Origin: Polyangiaceae bacterium
Lineage (GTDB): Bacteria > Myxococcota_A > Polyangia > Polyangiales > Polyangiaceae
NCBI GenBank assembly: GCA_020633205.1
Contig: JACKEB010000012.1
Location: 806,001-870,000 of the forward strand
DNA length: 64,000 nt
Direction: 5' to 3'
Shown one piece after another: positions 52,412-61,355 of the stretch. The translations under genes were made by a program, and so were the position numbers. The first letter of the stretch is position 1, and every line of letters begins with the position of its first letter. The notes beneath the pieces are model-generated. The model searched no databases. It was not told the origin of the DNA and worked only from the letters and a program-made list of their open reading frames with translations.

Positions 52412-53236
52412 TCACGCGGCGGGCGCGCGGACGATGGTGCCGACGTGCTCCCCAGCCAAGGCGCGCCGTACGAGATCCGGCTTCAGCCCATTGACGATTT
52501 GGAAGCTGGTGAGCAGGCGAGCGTTCTCGAGCAAATCGAGGAGCACGCGGTCGAAGGGCAGCGTCGACAGATTCAACTCGCGGAGCGCCTTCGCGTCGAT
52601 ATCCAGGATCATCTTCGCGTCCGGGTGTTGTTTCGGATCTCGGTCGTAGAGCCCGTCGACGTCCTTCACCAGCACGAGCCCAGCGCAGCCGAACGTTTCC
52701 GCAAGCAAAAACGCCCCGGCGTCGCTGCGGTGCGGGGGAATGCGGCCGACGCCCGGAGGATGCTCCCAGAGCGAATACGGCGGGACACCGTGGAAGATGA
52801 TCCCGGGGGCTGCATTCAAGAACAAGGGCATCAAATGGCCGAGGATCTCCGGCGGAATGGCGACCACGCCATGGGGAGCGAGCAACGTGCCTAGGATGTG
52901 CGCGTTCCCCAGCCCGTCCGCGGCGGCAAGCTGAGCCAACACGCCGGTCGGCAGTCCGAGATCGATCCCGATTGAGAACAGGTGCCGCGTGCGCGAGCCG
53001 CCGCCGGTGCTGATCACCAGGCGCTGCTCCTTCAAGGCGGCCCCTAGCACATCAACCAGCGGGACCACGGCGTCGCGACCCGCTTCGAGGATCGAGCCTG
53101 CGCCGACCTTCACGACTTGAACGTCGGGAAGCATGCGCACGACAGGCGATTCAGTGGAACGCATGACCTGCTTGTCGAGCAGGCTCTCGCGCATCAACAG
53201 AGAGTTTAGGTGGTGGCGGCGGTCGTCGCTTGTCAT
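52412..53236 (-). CDS. mosA: Molybdenum storage protein subunit, MosA-like
   Basis: A 274-residue amino-acid-kinase-fold protein. From memory it matches Azotobacter vinelandii MosA/MosB in order and wording: VVKVGAGSILEAGRDAVVPLVD, STGGGSRTRHLFSIGIDLGLPTGVLAQLA, VGRIPPHRSDAGAFLLAETFG, VDGLYDRDPK, and the end QIVNGLKPDLVRRALAGEHVGTIVRA. MoSto forms a cage that stores molybdenum as polyoxomolybdate clusters in an ATP-dependent process. It is next to modABC and downstream of the paralogous subunit. The alpha-subunit assignment is tentative. UMP kinase was considered, but the GEHVGT end and the gene context fit MoSto. Confidence 0.85.
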   Translation of the reverse strand: MTSDDRRHHLNSLLMRESLLDKQVMRSTESPVVRMLPDVQVVKVGAGSILEAGRDAVVPLVDVLGAALKEQRLVISTGGGSRTRHLFSIGIDLGLPTGVLAQLAAADGLGNAHILGTLLAPHGVVAIPPEILGHLMPLFLNAAPGIIFHGVPPYSLWEHPPGVGRIPPHRSDAGAFLLAETFGCAGLVLVKDVDGLYDRDPKQHPDAKMILDIDAKALRELNLSTLPFDRVLLDLLENARLLTSFQIVNGLKPDLVRRALAGEHVGTIVRAPAA

Positions 53237-53329
53237 CGCTCTTTAGATCCGTAGGGAAGAAGCCCGGAGCTCCTCACCCCCAAAATTCGAAGATTTACCG
53301 AGTGGACTGATCAGGGATGAAGCGTCGCC

Positions 53330-54154
53330 TCAATCAGCGTGGATGATGGTGCCCACGTGCTCCCCGTCGAGGGCGCGGCGGAGGTTGCCTGGCTTGAGGC
53401 CGTTCACCACTTGGATGCTGCGGCGGTGCTGGGCGTCCTGCATGAACTCGAGCACGGGTCGCTCCACGACGACGTCGTTGAAGTCCTGGGCGAGCAACTC
53501 CTGAGCGCTGATCTTCGGGATGAACTTCGCGCCCTTTTCCTTCTTCGGGTCGGCGGTGTAGAGGCCGTCCTCATCCTTGACGTAGATCATGGAGCGGGTG
53601 CCGAATACCTCACTGATCAAGTAGGAGCCCGTATCCGTGCGGTGGGGTGGAATGCGCCCAACGCTGGGATTTCTGTGCCAGAACGTGTACGGCGGCATAC
53701 CGAAGAAGATCGCGGCACGCCTTTCCGCGAGGTAAAGCGGAAGCTGAGGGAACTGCACCGGCTCGATGAACGGGATGCCATGTTTAGCCAGCAAGTAGTG
53801 CAGCATGCGGGCGTTCTGCATGCTGACGAAGGTGCCAAGCACGCTGAGCACGCCGGTGGGCACACCGAGCTCGATCCCCATGCTGTAGGCGTGACGGGCG
53901 CGGGTCCCGGCGCCAGTGCCGATGATCATCTGGTGGTGCGGCAGGGCGTCCACGATCTCGTCGATCACGGGAAAAACGGCGCTTCGACCGCGGTCGATGA
54001 TGCTCTGACCGCCAACCTTGATCACGTTTGCTTCGGGCAGGATCGCGAAGCTCGGGCTGTGCCCCGTCGAGCGCAGCAGCTCGTCGTCCGTAAGAGAGCC
54101 ACCGACCAGGCGCTTGCCCAGCTCGCTGAGGAGTTCGTCTTTGGAATCGTTCAC
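53330..54154 (-). CDS. mosB: Molybdenum storage protein subunit, MosB-like
   Basis: A 274-residue paralogue of the next gene, starting at GTG 54154 with AGGA about seven bases upstream. The sequence strongly recalls A. vinelandii MosB: AILPEANVIKVGGQSIIDRGRSAVFPVIDEIV, IIGTGAGTRARHAYSM, GRIPPHRTDTGSYLISEVFG, MIYVKDEDGLYTADPKKEKGAKFIPKIS, and VVNGLKPGNLRRALDGEHVGTII. It should pair with MosA in a hetero-oligomeric Mo store. The methyltransferase stop is only 13 bp upstream, the mosA start 93 bp downstream. Confidence 0.88.
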   Translation of the reverse strand: MNDSKDELLSELGKRLVGGSLTDDELLRSTGHSPSFAILPEANVIKVGGQSIIDRGRSAVFPVIDEIVDALPHHQMIIGTGAGTRARHAYSMGIELGVPTGVLSVLGTFVSMQNARMLHYLLAKHGIPFIEPVQFPQLPLYLAERRAAIFFGMPPYTFWHRNPSVGRIPPHRTDTGSYLISEVFGTRSMIYVKDEDGLYTADPKKEKGAKFIPKISAQELLAQDFNDVVVERPVLEFMQDAQHRRSIQVVNGLKPGNLRRALDGEHVGTIIHAD

Positions 54155-54167
54155 GGGGTTCCTGAAG

Positions 54168-55112
54168 TCAGACTTGGGTTACTGCCAAGATGGGGCCAAA
54201 ACGCGAGGCCAAACGGATCGGAAACGGGTCACCCAAGATGGGCTCCCTGGCCGCACCTTGAGGCGCGAACTGCACGCCTTCTATCGCATACTCTTCACTG
54301 CAGGCTAGCTCCGTCTCGAGTCCCCCGAAGCGTTGATTGGCCAGCTCCGAGACTTCGTCCAGTACCTCGGCCCGCGCTTTTGCTGGCAATTCGAGCCCAG
54401 CCAGGCTCGGCTTGGCGCGCCAGCCGTCGAGGATCTCCGCTGGCGCCGCGCTGAAGCCCCAGCGCAGCACCGCCTGACGCGGGATCCAGCAGGTTCGCGG
54501 GTCTCCGTGCGCGATCTCATAGAGCAACTCGCCGCCGCGCCGCGGACCGTCTTTGGGCTCGAGCCCCCGGACGCGCAGTGCGCGATGGACCTCGCGCCGC
54601 AGCCAGCGCCGCGGATGATCGAGACTCCGCACCACTCGCCCCAGGACGAAGCAAGTGCCCGGGCGACTGACCCGCGCGAGCTCTGCGCGCAGGTGCCCGG
54701 GCTCGAACCAGTGTGCGCTGCGCGAGGCGAACACCAAGTCTACGGAGTTCGCTTCTGCGGGCCACGCCTGATCCGCGTCCTGCACCTCGAGCGCACTCTT
54801 CGAACTCAGCTCCGGATGACTCGCGAAGCGCTGCCGCCAGCGCTCCGCCATGCCTTGAGACGCCTCGACACCCACGTAGTGCTCAGCGCGGGCTGCGAGT
54901 GCGACACCGATTTCACCCGTACCCGCCCCCAGCTCGAGCACCCGCGTCGGTGCCTGACCCAAGAGCTTCACCAAAGCGCGCGCAATCCAATCCGGTGCAA
55001 CCTCCGCCAGCCCTCGCTTGGCATCGAACGCGGACGCCTGGGAACCATAGAGGCGTTCGGAAAGGCCATCCGCCGGTGGTTGATCTTCGGCCACGGCATC
55101 TCGGTAGCTCAC
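54168..55112 (-). CDS. Class I SAM-dependent methyltransferase
   Basis: About 314 residues from GTG 55112. The methyltransferase motif I is RVLELGAGTGEIGVAL (~60-75), motif II region HYVGVEASQGMAERWRQRF, and the motif IV-like DLVFASRSAHWFEP. The ~120-residue C-terminal part resembles ubiquinone/biotin-type methyltransferases (Methyltransf_11), without substrate identity. It lies 13 bp before mosB and so may be the first gene of the Mo operon. The start is uncertain: a GTG six codons on is possible. Confidence 0.75.
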   Translation of the reverse strand: MSYRDAVAEDQPPADGLSERLYGSQASAFDAKRGLAEVAPDWIARALVKLLGQAPTRVLELGAGTGEIGVALAARAEHYVGVEASQGMAERWRQRFASHPELSSKSALEVQDADQAWPAEANSVDLVFASRSAHWFEPGHLRAELARVSRPGTCFVLGRVVRSLDHPRRWLRREVHRALRVRGLEPKDGPRRGGELLYEIAHGDPRTCWIPRQAVLRWGFSAAPAEILDGWRAKPSLAGLELPAKARAEVLDEVSELANQRFGGLETELACSEEYAIEGVQFAPQGAAREPILGDPFPIRLASRFGPILAVTQV

Positions 55113-55621
55113 GTGCCTCCGCGAAGCGAGACCGAGCGAGATCTGCACACGAACTGCGGAAAGCGCACCCAATCTTCCGCTACTCCGTCGAGTGACGGAT
55201 GCCTGCAGGTCCGCCGCACGAGGCGAGGCTGTGATTCGCTGAACCAATCAACACAGCGTTGACACGACACTATCAGGCTGATTTTTGGGAGAGGTCCAGC
55301 GGTCAGCGCGGAAACTGCCAGCGCCTACATCGCGCGAGCTCATGCGGCACAAGGATTGCCACAAACCCTTGCGGATGAGCGCTGAAGCATGAGCGCTGAA
55401 GCATGAGCGCTGAAGCATGAGCGCTGAAGCATGAGCGCTGAAGCATGAGCGCTGAAGCATGAGCGCTGAAGCCGCGGATATTCGTGCGGAAACGCGGACG
55501 TTCGATCGTTCGGTTGCAGATCTTTGGTTCGAGGGCGCATCGCCGTTGACGTGAGCGCGCACTCTGCGATCCTCAGAGGATCTGGGATTGGGGCACGAGC
55601 TCGCTCGTGACGGGTTGGACT
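55113..55621. other. Divergent intergenic region with a 14-bp tandem repeat
   Basis: About 510 bp between the methyltransferase and the giant Cys-rich gene, expected to hold both promoters. The seven-copy repeat at 55375-55472 is its only clear structure. No promoter consensus recognised. Confidence 0.5.
55375..55472. repeat. Seven-copy 14-bp tandem repeat
   Basis: Unit atgagcgctgaagc repeated seven times without change from 55375 to 55472. The unit contains agcgct, a palindrome. It lies about 150 bp upstream of the giant gene's start. Confidence 0.95.
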
Positions 55622-58600
55622 ATGGCTAAACTTCTTCCTGGCGTTCACGCCGCGGGTGGCTCCGCGCGTGTGCAAAGTCTGTTCTGTTGTGTGCTTGCGC
55701 TGCTCGCGCTGGCGGGTTGCTCTTCCGCGCCCGAAGAGCCTGAGTCACGCGAGCCGGTGAGTCAGAGTCAAAGCCAGGCGATCACCTCGACGCTGACCGC
55801 CATCGACGACAGCTACATCAACAGCAGCGACACGTCGAACACCGCGGGCGGCACGCCGTATGTCTTCATCGGGCAGCGCTCGGGCACGATTTACCGAACG
55901 TTCTTGAAGTTCGACCTCACGGGGATCCCTGCAGGCGCAACGGTTAGCAGCGCCACCCTCACCCTGTCGAACGTCACGCCGACGAACATGGGGATGAACA
56001 ACACCACCAACCCCTCCGTTCGCGTCTACCCCGTCAGCTCGGCCTGGTCAGAGGACACCAGCAAGAGCGCGACCCCCGGAGGCGGCGGTCAGGCGCACGG
56101 CGTGCTGTGTACCGGCAGCACTGGGGTCACTTGGCTGCGCCGGGACTGCAGCTCGAACAGCTGGTCCACGGCGGGCGGTGACTTTGGTTCTCAGATCGCC
56201 GCGACTTCCGTCGCCGCCACCAATGGAGACGTCACGTTCAACGTACAGAGCTTCGTTCAGGCGGTGGCCAATGGCACTCAAACGAACAACGGGCTGATCC
56301 TGAAGGCCTTCAACGAAGCCGTGGACAACGTTCGGTTGTTCGAAGCCACTGGCAACACGAACCCCCCGGAGCTAAGCGTCGTCTACACGCGCAAGAACGG
56401 TGACGCCTGCACGGTGGACGCGCAGTGCACGAGCAACAGCTGCGTCGACGTGAACGGCCTCGATTGCGCTACCGGAGGCGGTGGCAGCTGCGTGTGCTGT
56501 AGCGCCGCCACCTGCAGTGGTGATTGTCAGAGTTGTCACCTCTCTGGCAGCGTGGGCACCTGCACCAACAGGCCGGCCAGCACCGAGTGCCGGCCGGCCG
56601 CGGGCACCTGCGATGCGGCAGAGTTCTGCACCGGTTCGTCTTCGACCTGTCCCAGCGACGTGAAGAAGAGCGCTTCGACCGAGTGCCGCTCGTCCGCAGG
56701 TGACTGCGACCCCGCAGAGTTCTGCACCGGGAGCTCGAACTCCTGTCCTTCTGATGCCAAGTACACGTCATCCCACACCTGCCGTGTGGCATCGGGCGCG
56801 TGCGATGTCGCGGAAGTGTGCAACGGCTCGAGCAACACTTGTCCTGCGGATGGTGTGGCGTCGGCCGGCACGACGTGCCGTGCGGATTCAGGCGGTGGCT
56901 GTGACGTAGCCGAGACCTGCAACGGATCGAGCAAGAGCTGCCCCAGCGATGGTTTCAAGACGGCGGGGACTTCCTGTCGCGCTGCCAGTGGCACCTGCGA
57001 CAACGCGGAGACCTGCACCGGCTCGAGCGCGAACTGTCCCGCGGATACCTACAAGACCGCGGGCACCACCTGCCGCGCCGACTCCGGCGGGGGGTGCGAC
57101 GTCGCCGAGACCTGCACGGGCTCGAGCCCCGCGTGTCCGACGGACGCCTTCAAGACCGCCGGCACCACTTGCCGTGCGGATTCAGGGGGAGGCTGTGACG
57201 TCGCGGAGACGTGTACCGGCTCGAGCGCGAACTGCCCTGCTGACAGCTTCAAGACCGCTGGCACCAGCTGCCGCGCCGCCGCCGGGGCGTGCGACAACGC
57301 AGAGACCTGCACCGGCTCGAGTGCGAACTGCCCTGCCGACGCCTTCAAGAGCGCTTCCACGGTGTGTCGTACGGCAGCTGGGAGCTGCGACAGCGCGGAG
57401 AACTGCACGGGCTCTAGCGCGAACTGTCCCGCGGACACGTTCCTCAGCAGTTCGACGGTTTGCCGCGCCTCGGGGGGCGCGTGTGATGTCGAGGAGACTT
57501 GCACTGGCGGCGCCGCCACTTGCCCGGCCGATAGCAAGCTCGCCAATGGCACCGTCTGCCGACCGGCGGCGGCGATCTGCGATCTCGCAGAGTCGTGCGA
57601 TGGAGTCAGCAACGGCTGCCCGAGCGACGCCAAGGCCAGCGCCGGCACCGTTTGCCGCGTGGCGGCAGACGTTTGCGACGCTGCAGAGACCTGCAACGGC
57701 AGCGCCGACACCTGCCCAAGCGACGGCTTCCAGCCTGCCACCACCTCGTGCCGCAGCGCCAGCTGTGACGCCACCCCGCCGGCGACGGCCACGCTCGCCG
57801 CCACCTGCACGGGTTCCGGGGTGAGCTGTCCAGCGGTTCAGACACAGCAGTGCGCAGGCACCTGCGCCGGGACCGCCTGCGGCGACTGCACCCTCGACGG
57901 CCAGTGCCAATCGGGGGAGTACTGCAATGGCGGCGCCTGCGCCACGAAGCAGGCGAATGGCGCGGATTGCGGAGCGGGCAACGCGTGCGCCAGCGGCTTC
58001 TGCGTCGACGGCAAGTGCTGCAACAGCGCGTGCTCGGGGGGCACGAGTGACTGTCAGTCGTGTGCCGTGAGCGGCAGCGAAGGTACCTGTTCACCGATTC
58101 CGAGCGGAACCGTGTGTCGCTCCGCCGTAGGGATCTGCGATGCGGTCGAGACCTGCAACGGCACCGCCACGACGTGCCCCAGTGACGCCAAGCTTGGCAG
58201 CAGCACCGAGTGCCGCGGTTCTGCCGGAAGCTGCGACCCCGCGGAGTTCTGCAGTGGCAGCAGCGACAACTGCCCAAGCGATGCGCGTTCGCCATTGGGT
58301 ACCGTGTGCCGCACCGCGGCTGGCACCTGCGACGCGGAGGAAGCGTGCGACGGCTCGAGCGTCGCTTGTCCAACCGATGTGAAGAAGCCGTCGAGCACCG
58401 TGTGTCGCATATCCGCGGGCTCCTGCGACGTCGCGGAAAATTGCTCTGGATCGTCAGACACCTGTCCGAATGACAGCTTCGTGGCTGGAGGCACCATTTG
58501 CCGCACGGCAGCGGGCGTCTGCGACGTCGCGGAGACGTGCAGCGGCACCGGGGCTGCCTGCCCGAGCGACGCGAAGCTCCCAAGCGGGACGGAGTGTCGC

Positions 58601-61201
58601 CCTGCAGGCGGGATTTGCGACGTGGCGGAGAGCTGCAACGGCTCGACGAACAACTGCCCAGCGGACGCGAAGCAACCGAGCAGCATGGTCTGCCGCTTGG
58701 CAGCGGGCGACTGCGACGTCGCAGAGAACTGCACGGGCGCAGCCGATGCGTGTCCGACGGACGCCAAGAAGAGCACTAGCACGGTGTGCCGCGCGAGCGC
58801 GGGAGTGTGCGACGTGGCCGAGAACTGCACCGGAGGTGACAACTGCCCGGCGGATAGCTTTGCGCCCGCCAGTCAGAGCTGTCGCTCGGCGAGCTGTACG
58901 ACGGGCACTGGCACCCTCGCCGCCAACTGCACTGGGTCGTCGGCCCCTTGCCCCAGCATCCAGACGCTGACCTGCGATCCGTACATCTGTGCGGGTACCG
59001 CTTGCGGCACCTCCTGCACCACGGACACCGAGTGCACCCTCGACCACTACTGCTCGAGCGGCGTGTGCACCCCGAAGTCCCCCAACGGAGAGCCGTGTTC
59101 CGCAGCGAATCAGTGCACCTCGGGGATCTGTGCTGACGGCTTCTGCTGCAACTCATCGTGTACGGGGCAGTGCGAGGCGTGCGACGTCGCGACTCAAGAA
59201 GGCGCCTGCGTTGCGACGACCGGTGCACCTCACGGCGCCCGCACCGCGTGCGACACGGACGGCACGGTTTGCGGCGGCGCGTGCGACGGCTCGAATCGAG
59301 CTGGCTGCTTGTACCCCGGCAGCGCGACGCTGTGCCGCGCCCCGAGCTGCACTTCGAACGTCGCTACCTTGCCCGCGGGCTGCCAGGGTGATGGCACGTG
59401 TCCGAGCGAGCAGCTGCAAGATTGTTCGCCCTTTGTCTGCGGCCCCACGGCGTGCGTTGGCAACTGCACGGCGGACGTTCAGTGCCAGTCTGGTACCCAG
59501 TACTGTTCCGCAGGGATCTGCGTGGACAAGCTGGCCAATGGCTCGGCTTGCGGCGCCGCTAACCAGTGCACCAGCGGGCTGTGTGTGGACGGCGTGTGCT
59601 GCGACAGCGGCTGCTCCGGTCAGTGCGAGGCCTGCAACGTGAGCGGCAGCGAGGGCACTTGCAGCGCCGTGACCGGCGATCCGGTGGGTGGCCGTGCACC
59701 CTGTCAGAGCGACGGCAGCGCCTGTGGCGGCAGCTGCGATGGCACCGATCGTCAGGCCTGTGTGTATCCTGGCTTCGGCGTCGAGTGCCGCGCAGAAGCC
59801 TGCTCGAACGACGTCGCGACGCTCAGCGCTTCGTGTAACGGCGCGGGTTCTTGCCCTCCGGCCATTCAGCAGAGCTGCGCGCCAGGGACTTGCTCTGGCA
59901 ACCGCTGCGATGGTGGCTGCCTTGTGGACAGCCACTGCAACGTGGGTGAGTTCTGCGCGGCGGGCGTCTGTCAGACTCAGAAGTCCAATGGCGCCACCTG
60001 CTCTGCGGCTGGCCAGTGCGTGAGTGGCAACTGCGTCGACGGCTACTGCTGCAACTCGGCGTGTACGGGTCAGTGCGAAGCGTGTGATGCCAGCGGGACT
60101 GAAGGCGCGTGCTCGCCGATCGCTGGCTCACCCCATGGCACCCGCCAGGCGTGTACAAGCGACGGCTCGGCGTGCGGAGGCTTCTGCGACGGGACGAATG
60201 CCGCTGCCTGTAGCTACGCCGGGAGCTCGACGGTATGCCGCGTCGCGGACTGCACAGACAACGTCGCGACGGTCGAAGCAACCTGCCAAGGCAATGGCCG
60301 CTGCCCGATCGTCGAGCAGCAAGCCTGCCCACCGCCGAACACGTGCTCGGGGGAGATCTGCGGCGGTGGCTGCACCACGAACACGGACTGCCAAACGGAT
60401 CAGTACTGCTCGGGCGGTGTGTGCGTCTCGAAGCGCGCAAACGGGGCCACCTGCACCACGAGCTCGGGTTGCGCGAGCGACTCCTGTGTGGACGGCGTGT
60501 GTTGCGACACGGCGTGTAACGGCCAGTGCGAAGCGTGCGACGTGCTCGGCCAGGTCGGGACCTGTACGTTGGTCACGGGGCAGCCCCACGGCGGTCGCAC
60601 CGCGTGCCTGGGCTCGGGCGCTTGCGGCGCCGTCTGTGATGGCTCGGGCACCACGTGTGCGTTCCCCGGCGGAACCACGGAGTGCGGTCTCGGTAGCTGT
60701 GCGGACGGCGTCTCCATCGACGCTCCGGTATGCAACGGCGCTGGCACCTGCTTGGCTCCGACCGCCACCGATTGCTCGCCCTACCTGTGTGCGGCGAACG
60801 GCTGCGGCACGAGCTGCACGACGAACGACGAGTGCGCGGCGGGCTTCGAGTGCCAGAGCGGCGCGTGTGTCTCCCCGCTGCCCGACGCCGGTCCAGACGC
60901 CGGCACTGGCGGCAGCGCAGGAGCGGCGGGTACAGGCGGCAGCGCAGGAGCGGCGGGTACGGGCGGCAGCGGCGGCAGCCAAACCACCGGCGGCAGCGCT
61001 GGCAGCGAGCTCCCGGACGGCGGGCTGGATGCTGGCACCGATGGAGGGATCTTCCGCCTGCCTGACGAAGACGGTGGCTGCGGGTGTCGAGTCCCTGGAG
61101 AGCGCGGTTCCTCGTCGCCCCTCCGTGGCAGCAGCGGCGCGTTGTGGTTGGGCCTTGGGCTCGCCGTGTGGGCGGCTCGCCGCCGTCGGGTGAACGGCTA
61201 G
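55622..61201 (+). CDS. Giant Cys-rich lipoprotein with disintegrin-like repeats and MYXO-CTERM end
   Basis: A 1859-residue surface protein from ATG 55622. Order: lipoprotein signal (LALAGC); a DNRLRE-type beta domain at ~55-260 (TFLKFDLTGIPAGATVSSATLTL); then Cys-rich repeats. Twenty repeats of 32-33 residues have the form CR-x-AG-x-CD-x-AE-x-C-x-GSS-x-x-CP-x-D and strongly resemble the disintegrin loop of ADAM proteins; twelve lie at about bases 56582-57760 and eight at 58109-58872. Four larger blocks of ~140 residues with TNFR/granulin-like Cys spacing follow (each with CCNS-CTGQCEACD and a QC-TSGLCVDG-type segment). A Gly/Ser/Ala/Thr-rich spacer leads to a C-terminus with CGCRVPG, a hydrophobic helix and RRRR, the MYXO-CTERM sorting signature. 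It therefore has two potential anchors. Confidence 0.9.
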   Translation: MAKLLPGVHAAGGSARVQSLFCCVLALLALAGCSSAPEEPESREPVSQSQSQAITSTLTAIDDSYINSSDTSNTAGGTPYVFIGQRSGTIYRTFLKFDLTGIPAGATVSSATLTLSNVTPTNMGMNNTTNPSVRVYPVSSAWSEDTSKSATPGGGGQAHGVLCTGSTGVTWLRRDCSSNSWSTAGGDFGSQIAATSVAATNGDVTFNVQSFVQAVANGTQTNNGLILKAFNEAVDNVRLFEATGNTNPPELSVVYTRKNGDACTVDAQCTSNSCVDVNGLDCATGGGGSCVCCSAATCSGDCQSCHLSGSVGTCTNRPASTECRPAAGTCDAAEFCTGSSSTCPSDVKKSASTECRSSAGDCDPAEFCTGSSNSCPSDAKYTSSHTCRVASGACDVAEVCNGSSNTCPADGVASAGTTCRADSGGGCDVAETCNGSSKSCPSDGFKTAGTSCRAASGTCDNAETCTGSSANCPADTYKTAGTTCRADSGGGCDVAETCTGSSPACPTDAFKTAGTTCRADSGGGCDVAETCTGSSANCPADSFKTAGTSCRAAAGACDNAETCTGSSANCPADAFKSASTVCRTAAGSCDSAENCTGSSANCPADTFLSSSTVCRASGGACDVEETCTGGAATCPADSKLANGTVCRPAAAICDLAESCDGVSNGCPSDAKASAGTVCRVAADVCDAAETCNGSADTCPSDGFQPATTSCRSASCDATPPATATLAATCTGSGVSCPAVQTQQCAGTCAGTACGDCTLDGQCQSGEYCNGGACATKQANGADCGAGNACASGFCVDGKCCNSACSGGTSDCQSCAVSGSEGTCSPIPSGTVCRSAVGICDAVETCNGTATTCPSDAKLGSSTECRGSAGSCDPAEFCSGSSDNCPSDARSPLGTVCRTAAGTCDAEEACDGSSVACPTDVKKPSSTVCRISAGSCDVAENCSGSSDTCPNDSFVAGGTICRTAAGVCDVAETCSGTGAACPSDAKLPSGTECRPAGGICDVAESCNGSTNNCPADAKQPSSMVCRLAAGDCDVAENCTGAADACPTDAKKSTSTVCRASAGVCDVAENCTGGDNCPADSFAPASQSCRSASCTTGTGTLAANCTGSSAPCPSIQTLTCDPYICAGTACGTSCTTDTECTLDHYCSSGVCTPKSPNGEPCSAANQCTSGICADGFCCNSSCTGQCEACDVATQEGACVATTGAPHGARTACDTDGTVCGGACDGSNRAGCLYPGSATLCRAPSCTSNVATLPAGCQGDGTCPSEQLQDCSPFVCGPTACVGNCTADVQCQSGTQYCSAGICVDKLANGSACGAANQCTSGLCVDGVCCDSGCSGQCEACNVSGSEGTCSAVTGDPVGGRAPCQSDGSACGGSCDGTDRQACVYPGFGVECRAEACSNDVATLSASCNGAGSCPPAIQQSCAPGTCSGNRCDGGCLVDSHCNVGEFCAAGVCQTQKSNGATCSAAGQCVSGNCVDGYCCNSACTGQCEACDASGTEGACSPIAGSPHGTRQACTSDGSACGGFCDGTNAAACSYAGSSTVCRVADCTDNVATVEATCQGNGRCPIVEQQACPPPNTCSGEICGGGCTTNTDCQTDQYCSGGVCVSKRANGATCTTSSGCASDSCVDGVCCDTACNGQCEACDVLGQVGTCTLVTGQPHGGRTACLGSGACGAVCDGSGTTCAFPGGTTECGLGSCADGVSIDAPVCNGAGTCLAPTATDCSPYLCAANGCGTSCTTNDECAAGFECQSGACVSPLPDAGPDAGTGGSAGAAGTGGSAGAAGTGGSGGSQTTGGSAGSELPDGGLDAGTDGGIFRLPDEDGGCGCRVPGERGSSSPLRGSSGALWLGLGLAVWAARRRRVNG
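56582..57760 (+). repeat. First array of 12 disintegrin-like repeats
   Basis: Twelve coding repeats of 96-99 bp, each giving a ~32-33-residue module with six Cys. Neighbouring copies differ by substitutions but keep the Cys and the CD-x-AE-x-C core. They lie within the giant lipoprotein gene. Confidence 0.88.
58109..58872 (+). repeat. Second array of 8 disintegrin-like repeats
   Basis: Eight further modules of the same 32-33-residue type, separated from the first array by a block with a different Cys pattern (CTLDGQCQSGEYC onwards). Confidence 0.85.
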
Positions 61202-61247
61202 CGGGCGCATTGCTTGCCGGCGATACCCCGGCAGCAACACAAAGCAG

Positions 61248-61285
61248 AACGGGCGCCAGTCATGGCGCCCGTTGGCTGTTTCTCT
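61248..61285 (+). terminator. Terminator after the giant gene
   Basis: Perfect 11-bp inverted repeat (aacgggcgcca / tggcgcccgtt, 4-base loop), followed by ggctgtttctctt. Lies 47 bp past the stop. Confidence 0.85.
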
Positions 61286-61355
61286 TAGGTATGGATCCCG
61301 GCGGAAAGGCCGTTAGCTTGTAGAGGACCCCTCCCCCAAGAAAAACTCGCGATCC

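Noticed and set aside
52412..54154. Two copies of UMP kinase (pyrH)
   Set aside because: The fold is shared, but the wording of conserved stretches and the GEHVGT ending, plus the adjacent modABC genes, fit MosA/MosB better.
55375..55472. CRISPR array
   Set aside because: Direct repeats are contiguous with no spacers and the unit is only 14 bp.
56582..58872. CRISPR-like or satellite DNA
   Set aside because: The repeats lie in one long open frame, vary at synonymous sites and keep Cys positions, so they are protein modules.
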